Assembly (NCBI RefSeq): GCF_033568475.1
Contig: NC_133123.1
Location: 3,162,001 to 3,226,000, forward strand
Reading direction: 5' to 3'
DNA length: 64,000 nucleotides
From: Henckelia pumila
Taxonomy: Eukaryota > Streptophyta > Magnoliopsida > Lamiales > Gesneriaceae
Made by a program: the position numbers and the translations under genes. Of the stretch, positions 22,110-33,851 are shown in pieces. How positions within the stretch are numbered: the stretch's first letter is position 1; the number at the start of each line of letters is the position of its first letter. The notes under the pieces were generated by a model. That model was not told the DNA's origin and did not search any database. It was given only the letters and a program-made list of their open reading frames with translations.

Positions 22110-23650
22110 ATGGAAGGAAGTGACGTAGATTCCATCATGAAAATGCAGAGGCATCTCAGGGAACACCTTGGGCTGATTCAAACCGAGTTCAACCAGCTTG
22201 TCCTAAGTGCCGATATGGCGGGCATGTTACAACAAGCTGATCGGATCAAAGTATCCAATCGAATCACAGGATGTATGCAAGCTCAAACTCAACTATGGGT
22301 TGCTATTCAAGGGCCAATTATGCGTGCCATAGAAAAACCACTGGTTTCTAAAAAACAAGAAATGTTAAAACCATTGGTTTTACAAGAACAAGAAATACAG
22401 CCACCGGTTGTAAAACAATATGTTGAGGATTCTAATACTCAAGAAACAAGCGCTAATCTATCATCAGCTTTTGATGATCTAGATAAAGCAACAATTGATG
22501 ATGATAACTCATCAAGTCAACCCTCCGCCTCTGGGATAAAAGAGAAAGAGATCAATCTTAGGCCCCACACCGACAAGGGCAAATCTAAGATCGATACTAA
22601 CCCAACTGTAATTTCTCCATTTCAGGTTTATCAACAAAGATGGGAGAAATTAAGCACAAGAAGTGAAATCAACCCGATCACTTGCAGGGTTGATGTTGCA
22701 GGAATATATCCAAGGGTTTGACTAAAAAACAATGTCAATCCTAAGGATGTAAAGCTATGGTATGAATTTGGGGCTCTAGCCTCAGTTTATACAACTTCAC
22801 CAGGCTTCCAAGAAATATCACAACTACCAAAATGGATTCAGGAAGCAGTCCAAGAAACATGAGAAAATAATGATCATTTGTCCAGAGGAGATGTGCTCGA
22901 GTTATACTTCTTTAGTGCAGCTCCAGAACCAACAGGAAAAGGATCACACGAGCCCTTTCATTTCATCAAGCTAAGGAGACCTGACATGAATAATCAAAGA
23001 TTTATCAAGGATCTTATATCTGAAAAAATATCATTGGTGTCCACTTTTGGAGAAAATGAAATTTCAACCAGAAGGGCATGAGGTATTTGGGTTTGTCTCA
23101 CCGAGATGGATAAGGTCAAGTTTTCGTTCAAATTTTATCAAAATTATGTGAACAGATCATTCCTGTTAAACACAATAACAGGAAAAACTACGGCTTTTGT
23201 GGAAAAACTCTTCGAAAAGAAGAGGAACTTTTTGTGGAACAACAAGCTGACGGGGAGTAAAGAAACTCGCCGAAAAATTTTGTAACATGACTCATATCGG
23301 AAGATGGTCAAAGAATATCTGCCCAAAATGTCCAAACCAGAAGGAGCCAGAATTCGAAAAAACCTTCAAACCCCGAACGGATCGAAAAGATTTTTTCGAG
23401 ACAAGCAAAGGTGGACAAGGACCACCAAAACCGCGTTTTCCCAGGGGCCCACTGCAAAAAACAAAATATGCCCCGACAACAATAAAGAAGGCATGTGAGG
23501 AGAATAAATCCAAAAGAAAAAGTCAAGCATGTGACTCCTCCACTAGTAAAAGATGTCATCGGGCATATGACTCTCCCACTAGCAAAAGATGCCATCAATA
23601 ATGGCATACAAAAATTAAAGACAGCTGTAAGATTCCCTGAAGTTTCTCGG
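22110..23650 (+). pseudogene. TAV-like (transactivator/viroplasmin-type) region of the caulimovirid
   Basis: About 1.5 kb of caulimovirid coding sequence just after RNase H. Position and size fit the last gene of solendo- and cavemoviruses (about 50 kDa, inclusion-body/translation transactivator). The first ~200 residues are Gln/Glu-rich with a helical start, and a basic Lys/Arg/Pro tail follows. I infer the identity from position more than from motifs. The region is broken. Confidence 0.5.
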
Positions 23651-24376
23651 TGAAACGAGTGGAACTTCGGCAATAAATACAGGATTTTGAGGAAGCTGAA
23701 GACATCGATCATTCCCTTCAGTTTTCTTACGAAATAAAAATTATTGTAATATTTCTCTTTCTGAGTTTGTGTTAAATTTCTATTTTATGTATTTCAAGAA
23801 CAATGTTACTATGAGTAGCTAAACTAGTTATCTCCACCTTTTCAAAAGAGGTTGATTTATGTAATAATATGTTGTCTGAATAAATTTCCTAAGTCTTTTG
23901 TTCATCCATGCTTATATTTTATAATTAATTTTATATACCATATGCCTTAAAGTAGAAAATGAATTAAAGCTGTGCTGGGTGTCGTTGAAGGAGCTTGTGC
24001 AGAAACCATCTGTTGCGACTGCGTGGTTGAGTGTGAGGAGCACTTCGTAAAACTCGGCAAGTATGACCCGACGACACTATGGTCAAAGAGTTATTTAATT
24101 TTAATTAATCTTACGGAAGCATGATGAGCTTATGCATAACTTTAATAAAATTGGGAAATAAAGGGCAGAATAGGTTATTATCTAGTTTCAATGACATGTT
24201 CGAGACACTTTTTAATTGAAAAGGGATATTTTCAGGATACGAAAAACAAAAGGGATATAATTGGCTCAATAATGAAACTAGAGGGATATATTTAGGAATT
24301 ATCTCTTTTACGCACGATTTGTTGCTAATGACAATTTCCTTTTTTCCTTTTTTTTTTTTTTTTACAAAATATTAAT

Positions 24377-24634
24377 CTCTCCGTTCCAATTATATTGTCC
24401 ACGTTTTCTTTTTTATTTGTACCAAATATATAGTCATATACCATATTTAGTAATATTTTTTTACACTTCTTTATTAATATACCCTATTAACTACACCTTG
24501 AAAATTGTGCATTCATTTTTTAATACATTGAATATGGATAAAATATGAAGTTTATTTAAAATTTGTTTTCTCAATACATTTTTCTTAATATGTGTGAAAA
24601 TCTAAAGAAGAAAATATATATGGGACGAATGGAG
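24377..24634. mobile_element. Stowaway-like MITE (Tc1/mariner)
   Basis: The left end CTCTCCGTTCCAATTATATT and the right end TATATGGGACGAATGGAG are the classic Stowaway inverted termini (CTCCGTCCCA type) with several mismatches. TA flanks the right end and TA/TAA the left. About 258 bp and very AT-rich inside; no coding capacity. Confidence 0.78.
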
Positions 24635-24650
24635 TATTATTATTATCAAG

Positions 24651-25033
24651 GTACCGTTTGATGCGATTATTATTAGTCCATACATAACTTATCCAATCCA
24701 ATCATGTTTTCTTATCGTTATACTATTTATCCACCAATTAATTATTTATTTTACATGAATCAAATTATTAATCATTTATCTTACGTCAATCAAATCATTG
24801 AATTTAAATAATTATATTACCCTTATAAATAATATTATTCATATTTTATTTATTCATAAAAGAACAAAATGGTAATTTATCATTTTTATATAAAATTTAA
24901 TCAATCAAACCAAATAAACTATAATATATCAATCAACTCAAATATTATATTAACTATCATTTTTTCTTTATTTTATATTACATTATATAATTTTTAAAAT
25001 GTATTATTCATCTCATCAATCGAACCAAACGGT
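24651..25033. mobile_element. Harbinger/Tourist-like MITE, family A, copy 1
   Basis: Ends ACCGTTTGATGCGA and CGAACCAAACGGT are inverted. The interior (TCAATCAAATCATTGAATTTAAA, read as two overlapping halves, and AATTTAATCAATCAAA) recurs in the copies at 42541-42926 and, inverted, at 50618-51005. About 383 bp, non-coding. Confidence 0.8.
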
Positions 25034-25454
25034 TTAATATATGAAACTACCCTCCGCCTCCTATTGCAATCCTTCAATTTGAATTGGCTAGACTCAATGT
25101 AACAAGACTAACGTAATAACGCGCAAATCATGTTAGTTATGTAAACTCAGCTGTGCAAATTTGTGCGACAAACTCACTCAAAAAAATGTCGATAATGAGA
25201 ATTGATAGTAAGAATTGAACTTATGATCGTTGATCAGTGCTTAACTATTCCACCAAACAACTCAAGAGGGTGCGAATGATAATGAATTGTTTCGTCCAAT
25301 GTTTGGCACGATTATATATCTTCGTTTAATCCAATATTCAAGTCAATTTTTTTTTAAAAAAACAAGAATTATAAATGATTATATTATTCATAATGTATAG
25401 ATTTATCATTCATATATTATACATCTTTCATCGTATGATTGCAATAGTGTCTTA

Positions 25455-26105
25455 GAAGGTGTTTGGCTAAACTTATTAAAAACAACTTATAATCTTCTAG
25501 AACTTATAAGTTGTTTTAAGAGTTTATAAGTTGTTAGGTCTTATATTAAAAATAAACAGTTAAAGTGTTTGAATAAACTTATTTTAAACAACTTAAAGAT
25601 GTTGATGTGTTTGATATTTTAAGATCTTTTTATTGACAAAATTACCAAAAGGGTATAATATTATTAATGTAATGAAATTGTTATATATATATATATATAT
25701 AAACAAATGAAGTAGTTTTACACTTTTATAAATAAATGTTAAACTTATATATATAATTAAATCTATTTTATATTTTAATTTAGAAAAACTAAAAAAATAA
25801 ATTAAAAATTTAATGTATCATTAATATTTCAAATAAAAATTGTAGATAAATACTATTCAATACTATGTCAGACATTTTTTAAAAAAACTCATAAGAAAAA
25901 AAAATAGAAACAGTTAGAACAAAAACCTTATTAGGAAAAGAAGTCGCGGCGTAGAGAGAGACTTGTTAGGTTTGTAAATTCTGTGGAGAATAAGACAATA
26001 ATTAATAAAAATATAGAGGGATATTTTGGAGAAGAGAATTATTAAAATAAGACCAAACAAAATTGTGGAGCTTATGAGAGCTTATAAGCTCAGCCGAACA
26101 CCCAC
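25455..26105. mobile_element. Harbinger-like MITE, family B, copy 1
   Basis: The left end GAAGGTGTTTGGCTAAACTT and the right end AGCTCAGCCGAACACCCAC are inverted repeats; TTA (within CTTAG) flanks both sides. The interior has ACTTATAAGTTGTTTTA-type palindromes and a TA microsatellite near 25.69 kb. About 650 bp and non-coding. A second copy at 43946 shares its left third. Confidence 0.78.
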
Positions 26106-26674
26106 TTAGTTACGCTACAAATTATATCATATTCTTATTTTAAATTGTATTACTCATGTTATGTTATAGTTCATAAAATTAATTTTTGAAGTGGTATACA
26201 TATTATATAACCCAAAAAAAATTGCAATAACACCATTTTGAACTTTTTAGGAAAGAATTGAGCATGATGTTCACCATTTTCATCTATAAAATTACCATTT
26301 TCATCTATTATATCTATATTTACATTTTTGTTCATTTCATTCAAAATAAACTCCTCATGTGATGATTTAAAATTACCATTTTCATCTATTATATTTAGAT
26401 ACTAAAAATACAACAAATATAATGTATAATCATATTCACAACCTCTCTCTCTATATATATATATAAACATATGCTAATGCGACAAGTGTGTCTTTGGATG
26501 TTAGTTTTAATAATAAAGGAAACATAATAAACAATGCTTTCATCCACGTGTTAGAATGGATTCATATGTTAACCAATCTCCCAGATCAATCCTCCGTTAA
26601 AGAATCGAGGAAAGAAAGAAAAAACGCAGTGAATTGAATAATTACAAGAAGACTTCTCGAAGCGATGCATGAAA

Positions 26675-29072
26675 TCAGAGAACTTTTAAAAGTTGGACTT
26701 CAAAAACTAAAGGCTCCTTTGCATGAGACAAAAGGCTCCGGCGAGGACCAAACTGCAACCAAACAACCAACAAGCACGAGCTTAGAGCACGAGTCATCCG
26801 AGAAAATGTTAACATGAACAAGTCCAACAGTTTTTTCTATGGAATGTCGTCTCGAGTCATCAACACATCATACCATAAAGATCAAGAATAGCGAAATTCA
26901 TTACGTCTAGTCTAAATGTAAATGTGCAATAGAATGTATTTCCATGCAAAACTAGAATGGATTAGGTGAATACATCCAAAAGAAAACTGAAAAACACAGG
27001 ATGGAAAGTTCATAGAGCAGAGATATATACGAACCTCTTCTGGAATCGGTTGTAAAGTCTCGCTAACATATCCTACAGAAGGAGGAATCAAAGCTCTTCT
27101 CTTTCCTGAAGAATTGTCAATATAATTCCAGGAGATGTGTACATAATATTTATAAGAAACATCAAATGTAATGTTACATGTCCATTGAGCTTCTATAACT
27201 ATTTTTTGCAATAAAAGTTTGAACCGACCTCCAACCTTCATGCCAATCAAAACCTCCTTCAAACCTTTTATTATCTGTAATCACATTCAAAAGCAAAATG
27301 TTATATGCAAGAGACACACAAAGATAATGGACCAGGATGTTTAATGTGTGACATTTTCTCCCACAAATTCATTCCACTCTTACTATTAAAGCATCAATCT
27401 AACCTGCTTATCATCCAGAGGAAGTATGACAGGAGAACTCTCTCCACTGAATTGATCAACAGAGCTAATGGAAAGTAACGAGCATCAAAAGTTCAAAATC
27501 ATGATTTATGCAAAGAGAAACAAAAGTCAAAGGGGATGAATAAAGCAAAGCAAATATCAATAAACCTTACAAGAAAAGACAGAATAATTAAAGTATAACT
27601 CCATTTAAAACTTCCTAACATGCAATCATACCTATGAACAAAGTATCCATTTGACCGCCTGCATACATAATTAAACTCTACGAGATCACCTTCACTGGCT
27701 TCCCGACCTTGACCTTCAACAACGTCTGCAACAGATATCAAGAAACTTAATTGGCGACAGAAGTAATGTTTAATGCAAATGTTTATTTCCCTGCACCGCT
27801 TCCAACCTGCCAACCTAGATTTCTTGGGCACATTGGTTAGGTAGCTTTATTCACCATCCCATGACATATACTCTTCAAAATAGAAAAAAAAACTTGAATG
27901 TGACATGCAGTTGAATAATCATTTTTAGATGTACACAGGAAGATAGACTGAAGTTCAAATCACATTTCATATGATGAATTTATATTGTTTTTTCTAAGAA
28001 TTACCCTAAGCCCCCACTACTATATTCGTACTCAAGAACCCATAGAAGTATAGAACAAAAGTTTTGGCCCTAAACACTCAGACGATTTTACCTTGTATTC
28101 TCACTCCACTAGCGAGCTTCAGAATCCTGCAGGCTTCAAAACATAGTAGCCATCACAAAGGAACCAGTTACAGTACTGAGTACTGAACTACAGGTATATG
28201 CATTGTGTCTCTTTGCTGAATAATATCAGAGAATAAAAGAATTTCAAACAGCATTTACCTCAGCATCTCTGGTTCTTTCAATTCCTTCACAGGAGCAGCA
28301 AAAACAGCACAGACATTAGCGAAGATCATATTAACTCCTATGAGTGGCAGAATCGCTCTTCTCGGCAATTTCTGGGCTGCAATCGCTGGAAATCCACCCT
28401 TCCATTGTTTTTGTGCAGCAACCTTGAATTCTTGGATTCTCCTGATACTGTAGTCTTCAAAACATAACTGAAACTCAGGGTTTTATACTCAGAGCACACA
28501 ACCAAAAAACATCAGTAAAAAGCTATAAACAACTTGGATCGAAATCACATGTAATGCAAAAAGTACTAAGTTGTCGTTGACACCATGCCTATAGTCGATT
28601 CTTGAAAATGTTAATAAGCAAGAGTTGGTTTTATTATGGCCACATCGATCCAGAATCCAATGAAAGATGATCATAATGATTAAAAAAATGCAGTAAATTG
28701 AAAGTTTCTTAACAAAATGTATTATCTCTAATTCATTTAAACTTCCCGAACATATGATGTCATCAATGTGAGACAGAGCGCATTATGAACTTATTATGAT
28801 TGTCAAGATTGAAGAACTAAACACTGCCAGCTGCTGTTTAACTCCACAAAAAGGGGAAAAAACAATAATTTCCAAACTCAAAAAACACAAACAACATAGA
28901 AAGATTTTCAGAATGGTAATATACCAAATGAGCAGCATGTCCCAATACTATAATTTAAATTTCAAACCAAGAAAAACGAAACATAATTGATTACTAACGA
29001 AAATGGATTTCACCTTGCAAAACCGGAGAGCTTGAGAAATTGGACACGGAATTGAAGCGCAGGAGGTTCCAT
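26675..29072 (-). CDS. FKBP16-1: FKBP-type peptidyl-prolyl isomerase, thylakoid lumen (FKBP16-1 type)
   Basis: Eight minus-strand exons: 29072-28995, 28467-28259, 28126-28092, 27725-27632, 27464-27404, 27274-27229, 27105-27035 and 26752-26675, giving 223 codons plus a stop. The exon 1 donor is the least certain. The better-looking site after 29014 gives the wrong phase, so I used GTTA|GTAATC at 28995. Residues 1-60 look like a plastid transit peptide. RR at 62-63, a hydrophobic stretch and AVFAAP near 80-85 form a Tat-type lumen transfer signal. The FKBP domain follows (GREASEGDLVEFNYVCR, FSGESSPVILPLDD, GMKVGGKRRALIPPSVGY), ending FEVQLLKVL. It should assist protein folding in the thylakoid lumen. 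It resembles Arabidopsis At4g26555. Confidence 0.9.
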
Positions 29073-30726
29073 TGTTGGAGACGTTTGGACTAGAATTGCT
29101 TGAGCGAATCCAGTTTTTCCCGGGTCGAAGCTATAGCCCGACCCCTTAACACTTGCGGTCTCTGCCTAGTGCGGAGTCGGATCGGGTATTGTTATCGCGA
29201 ATTTGGGCTTTGTTTATGAGCCCATTTGGAGTTTGGACGGATAAAAAACCTTTTTTTTTTAATAATATATATATATATTTCTTAAAATTTACAGTGCTTG
29301 GTTATAAAAGTAGTTTTAAATGGGTTTAAAAAAATATTTTTAAAAGTTATAATCTCTAGATTTTGAGTTTTTGCTTTTAACTACATAAAAAAAATAAAAA
29401 CAAATGTATTTTCAACGTAACCCGAATGTCAAACTCGTTTCTATTTTTTTAAAAAATAAAAACATTTAAAAAACCGAATTTATTTAATTATTTTTAAAGT
29501 TACAAATTCTAAATCCAAACTGGTTCCATGTAATTTTGGAAAGATGCATAAATCAATATTTTTTTTGAATCAGATGTTCATAAAAATATCTTGTATAAAC
29601 CACACAAGTAGCATAGACAAAACAAATTGATGGTATTGTTCTGTCCAAACATATCTCCAATTTTAAAAAAAAAAAACTTTTTGTTTACATTTTTATAGTT
29701 TGTATGTAGATCAGATATCTTCAATTGGATTTAATGTTTTCTTTGATAAATATTGTCTCATAATTTTCGAAATGCATTTTTTCAAGAATATAATCGATTG
29801 AGACAAGCTTTTAAATGTTTGAGTTTAATTAAATGATCGAGTCGAACTCAAATTTTGTTTAACAAATATATCAATAAGTCATAAGATTGTTCGAACCTAA
29901 ACGAACTTAAAAAATATGAATTACACATTTAGATATTCATATAATTTATTAAAAACTAAATCATATATTTAGGTAAAAATAAAATATAATAATTTTTTTA
30001 AAAAAAATTTAATTTTATTATGATAGATAAATTTAATAGATATTTTTATATTTGTCATAAATAAACCTTATAATCTATAAATTAAATATCAAAATTATGT
30101 TTTTTTTCGGAGAACTGACTTATAAGCTCACAAGACAAATATTGTAAAATTTGAGTTCCGTTTGTTTATCATAATGAACATCATTAAACAATCTCAAACA
30201 AAGTTTTATTGAATCGAGCTCAGAACAACTCACTAAAGTCTTGTTTAATTTAGGTCCCTATTTTTTTCCATCCCTTTATTTTCAGATGAGTTGAGAATTT
30301 TTTTTAGAAATTTATAATCGAATTCTATGGGAAATTTGAAATTCATCGTTTTGGGTCATTATAAAGTTTGTTATCTATAAGTATCATACTTCTTGTCAAT
30401 AGTAAAAGAATTCTTTTTTTAAAAAAATTGTAATAGCATTAATATATTTTTTTAAATAATACATTATATTTGATAGTTTGATGTTCTTATTAATCTATGC
30501 ATTATTATCCGAGAAGTTGATCGCCACTGTCCAATCAATAGTACGCTCTTCCTGTTCCTTTTTCGTGGCCAAAATCGAATCGAAGGTGCTAAAAACCCTA
30601 ACTTCTTCAATCAAGTTGCAATTTCAGCTACGCGTTTCTCTCGTATATTGGTATCTCCTCATCGCATCTTGATTAATTTGCTGCAATTGCTTTGAATTTG
30701 GATACCCAGCGATCTAGGGTTTCGAT
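29073..30726. promoter_or_regulatory. shared upstream region of FKBP16-1 and CWC15
   Basis: The two genes are divergent, with starts 1.65 kb apart. The middle is AT-rich with poly-A/T runs and a short TA repeat near 29.27 kb. I see no gene or clear transposon here. Both promoters must lie in it. Confidence 0.5.
30593..30601 (+). promoter_or_regulatory. telo-box upstream of CWC15
   Basis: AAACCCTAA, about 125 bp before the ATG and probably in or near the 5' UTR. Telo-boxes are common in promoters of plant housekeeping and RNA-processing genes active in dividing cells. Confidence 0.6.
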
Positions 30727-32799
30727 ATGACGACCGCCGCTAGACCTACATGGGCACCCGCTAAAGGAGGAAACGAACAAGGGGGCACTAGGATTTTTGG
30801 ACCATCTCAAAAGTACTCTTCGAGGGATATCGCTTCTCACACTACCTTAAAGCCTAGGTTTGTTCTTCGCTCCCCCTCCCTTTCCTTGGTCTATCAATAC
30901 TGCGGTGTTACTTATCGTTCAATTTTATTTAATGATTCTATGTTGTGATGAAGCATATGGTTAATTTGGTTTTGTTTCTTTTTTTGTTTTAATCAATTGT
31001 GCAAATGAATGAACGGTATCTTAAAGCTTGGTCCTTTATCATGTTGCGCAAGCTTGGCTTTTGGTTGCCTTTCTTCATTGTCTGGATGAAGAGACGACGA
31101 TGACTCTGAAATCATTTAAAAAGGATCGTTGGATTCGTGTTAATTTTTATCCTTTTCATTTTTCAGTCAGTATAGTATATGAATGCGGCTTAATTAACAG
31201 GTGGTAAGTTTATGCCACCTCTAACATTGAATGGGGAGTTGAATTCGTCATCTTTTTATGTCATTTCTGTGCCTGAGCTCTTTGGAACCTTTAATGTTTT
31301 TATCTCAATGCCTGGACACAGAAAGGACGGACAAGACACTCAGGATGAGCTGCAAAGAAGGGATCTCCGAGATGAATTGGAGGAGCGGGAGAGAAGGCAT
31401 TTCTCATCTAAGGGTTAGTTTATTGAAACTTCTTGTCCTACCATCTTTGTGTATTCGTTTATGTTATCACACTTCATTTATAATGTTGCAGAGGATCGAG
31501 AACGTCGAAAGGGAGGTCAGCTACTTCTTGAAGGTAAATGATACCCTGTAGCTTGATTTGGAGTTTCAAACAAAATACTGAATTTATTTATTTTTATTCA
31601 TTGCTTTAATGACATGACGAGGCACCACAATTTGCAGGGTCCAAGAGAGACATCGAAGATCGTATTGTTCCGCGAAGTGTTGATGCTGATGATGCTGATG
31701 TGGAAGATCAGTCTGATGATGAAAGGTTTGTGCTTCTGACCATTCTCGTTTACTCTTTTACTAATTTTTCATCAGTAATGTACTTGAGAACTTTTGTGGT
31801 TTTCCTTTTTCACTCTATTTTATATTATCCTTTTGGGTCTTTTTTAAAATCTTTTTGCCACCTTTTAACTATTTTTCTTGCCTTACATTTTTGTTGTGAA
31901 ATGTCCCAAATTGTACTGGATAATGATTACTGTTTTCTGTTGCTAGTGAGGATGATGACGACGACGACGGGGATGATGAAGAAGCACTTTTGGCCGAGCT
32001 CGAACGTTTGAGGAGAGAAAAGGCAGAGCAGAAAGAACGAGAAGTGAGTTCTATGTCAGTTACATTGTATCATGATTTTACTCTGTAGTCGGCTCTATTT
32101 CAAATCATTGTTAATGGTGTTTGTCACAGTTATGGAACTTGTATTTATGTTTAAACAAAAACGTTTTTCTCCCATGCAGTGTGTGCTTTAATGTTCCATA
32201 CACTGGACATTCTAGCATTTACAGGCCACCTCGGCACCACAAAATTTGAGCTCTGCATCTTAGTGCAAATTACTCTGTTGCATTATGATATTTTTGGTTT
32301 TAGATCATTTCCTTTTGCATGATTGATGTGTTTGTATTTAGATACAAGCGCTTTAAGTGCTTACTTCCCTTGATATATCTGTTTGACTCTTATATTTGAA
32401 TCGGGTGGTGCTGCTTACTGTCTCAATTCCTCATAGTGCATGTATAAATAATTACTGTTGAATTTTTGGCAGGAACGACTACAGCAAGAAGAGGAACTGA
32501 AAGCTAAAGAAGAGCAGTTGCTACGTGGAAATCCGTTGCTAAATAACGCGACTTCCTTTAGCGTGAAGAGAAGGTATCATGAACTGCCTATTAGAATTTA
32601 TATACTCTTTCGTGTCACAATGATGTTGTGTTTGCTAACATCTCAAGAAGTCCTCCCAACTCTCTATTTGTTCAGGTGGGATGATGATGTGGTTTTCAAG
32701 AACCAAGCTCGTGGTGAGTCTAAACCAGCGAAGCGCTTCATCAATGACACTATCCGGAATGACTTCCATCGAAAATTTCTTCAGAGGTACATGAAATAA
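30727..32799 (+). CDS. CWC15: spliceosome-associated protein CWC15 (Cwf15 family)
   Basis: Seven exons: 30727-30857, 31322-31413, 31492-31533, 31638-31725, 31947-32043, 32473-32573 and 32676-32799, giving 224 codons plus a stop with all phases agreeing. The N-terminus (TTAARPTWAPAKGG, FGPSQKYSSRD) and C-terminus (SVKRRWDDDVVFKNQARG, FINDTIRNDFHRKFL) are the two invariant Cwc15 blocks. Between them lie an RDELEERERR helix, the segment RDIEDRIVPRSVDADDAD, a run of Asp/Glu near residues 113-128 and a Glu/Lys coiled coil. Cwc15 belongs to the Prp19-associated complex and sits in the active spliceosome in the nucleus. Length is usual. It resembles Arabidopsis At3g13200 (an embryo-lethal locus). 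Confidence 0.95.
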
Positions 32800-33851
32800 C
32801 ACAGCATGATAGATTTTTGGTTCAAATACCCGGTGATGTGAACCTTATGTAGGCTCTTTTGACTGTAAACACCGAAGTTATGTTTCGTTGGTCTGACTCT
32901 TTCAATTTCCAAATGTCGGTGATTGATGTTTTCTTGAAAAATGTTTTCAGATTGTAATATACACGTGTATTAGCTGGTTGTTTTGCCTAGTGCTATGTTG
33001 ACAGTACATTATTGGTGCTTAAAATTGTGAAGTGGTTGCAAATCTTTCAAGTCTCTGTTTTTGTGCTAGTACTGAAACACAATATCGACCATTTGTACTT
33101 AATAGATCAAAATGTATTTAGTGAGGATTAAAAGACATAAAATTTAATCAAATGTCTTTTCAACCTGCATCTTCCTACCTACTTTTGGGACCGCATTTTC
33201 TATTATACCCTCGTGATCCTCTCTCAAGTATTTTATTACTAAGCCACAAATGTTTAATAATTGATGCAATTTAGTATGGATCAGAATTACGTATTTTAAA
33301 ATTTTACGCTCGAAATTTGATTAAAAAATTATTATTATTATTATCTATACTATTAATACTATTAATAAAGTAAGAGGGATGAATAGTAACTGTTTTTTTT
33401 GTGAAGCTTTTTTTCTTAATTTCAAATCTATCTTTTCATATATTAACTCTTGAACATATTTAATTTTGTAGTGATGCTTAATTTCTTATATTTTATGTAA
33501 AGAATTATCTTATTAAATCTTATATCATATTTATTTTTGTACAATATGATAATTAAATTGTAATTTTCAAAAAAAATAAATGTACAATCATATTATGTTT
33601 CACTCACGTGCTCAGTTGCTAGTTATTAATATTATTATTATTGGACAACTCGTCCGCCACTAGCACGAAATGAATAACCTGGACAGGCAGAAAATGAAAT
33701 CCAAAAGCCAAGGGACGATTGGTTGTTCTCTTAATTGGGCATAAAATGAAAATTTTCAATAGGAAAAAATCATTGATTTAGTTTTTTTTTTTTTAAATGA
33801 AAATGTAAACAAGACTTGACAATTTCGAAATTCAGTCGTACTTTCTGCCCT
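32800..33851. other. convergent 3' region between CWC15 and ABCG26
   Basis: Holds the 3' UTRs of two convergent genes and, from 33.34 kb, a short Helitron-like insertion. I see no further gene. Confidence 0.55.
33344..33622. mobile_element. short Helitron-like element
   Basis: Starts TCTATACTATTAATA, close to the TCTCTACTATATTATTA start of many plant Helitrons, and ends CTAG. The host base before it is A and the base after it is T, as expected for A/T insertion without duplication. The 3' hairpin usual before CTRR is weak here (only CACGTG stands out), so the call is tentative. It is 279 bp and non-autonomous. Confidence 0.45.

Larger units (their letters stand above)
21018..24110 (+). mobile_element. 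endogenous caulimovirid, right part
   Basis: Continuation of the element that begins near 5245. It holds the rest of reverse transcriptase (about 21.02-21.6 kb; VYIDDILIASKN, SFLGVANF), RNase H (about 21.7-22.1 kb; LFTDASDEWW) and a downstream frame (22.1-23.6 kb) suited to a TAV/viroplasmin-like protein. A non-coding tail then runs to about 24.1 kb, probably promoter and leader-type sequence. The right border is not sharp by eye. This part is also broken, with several breaks. Confidence 0.78.
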
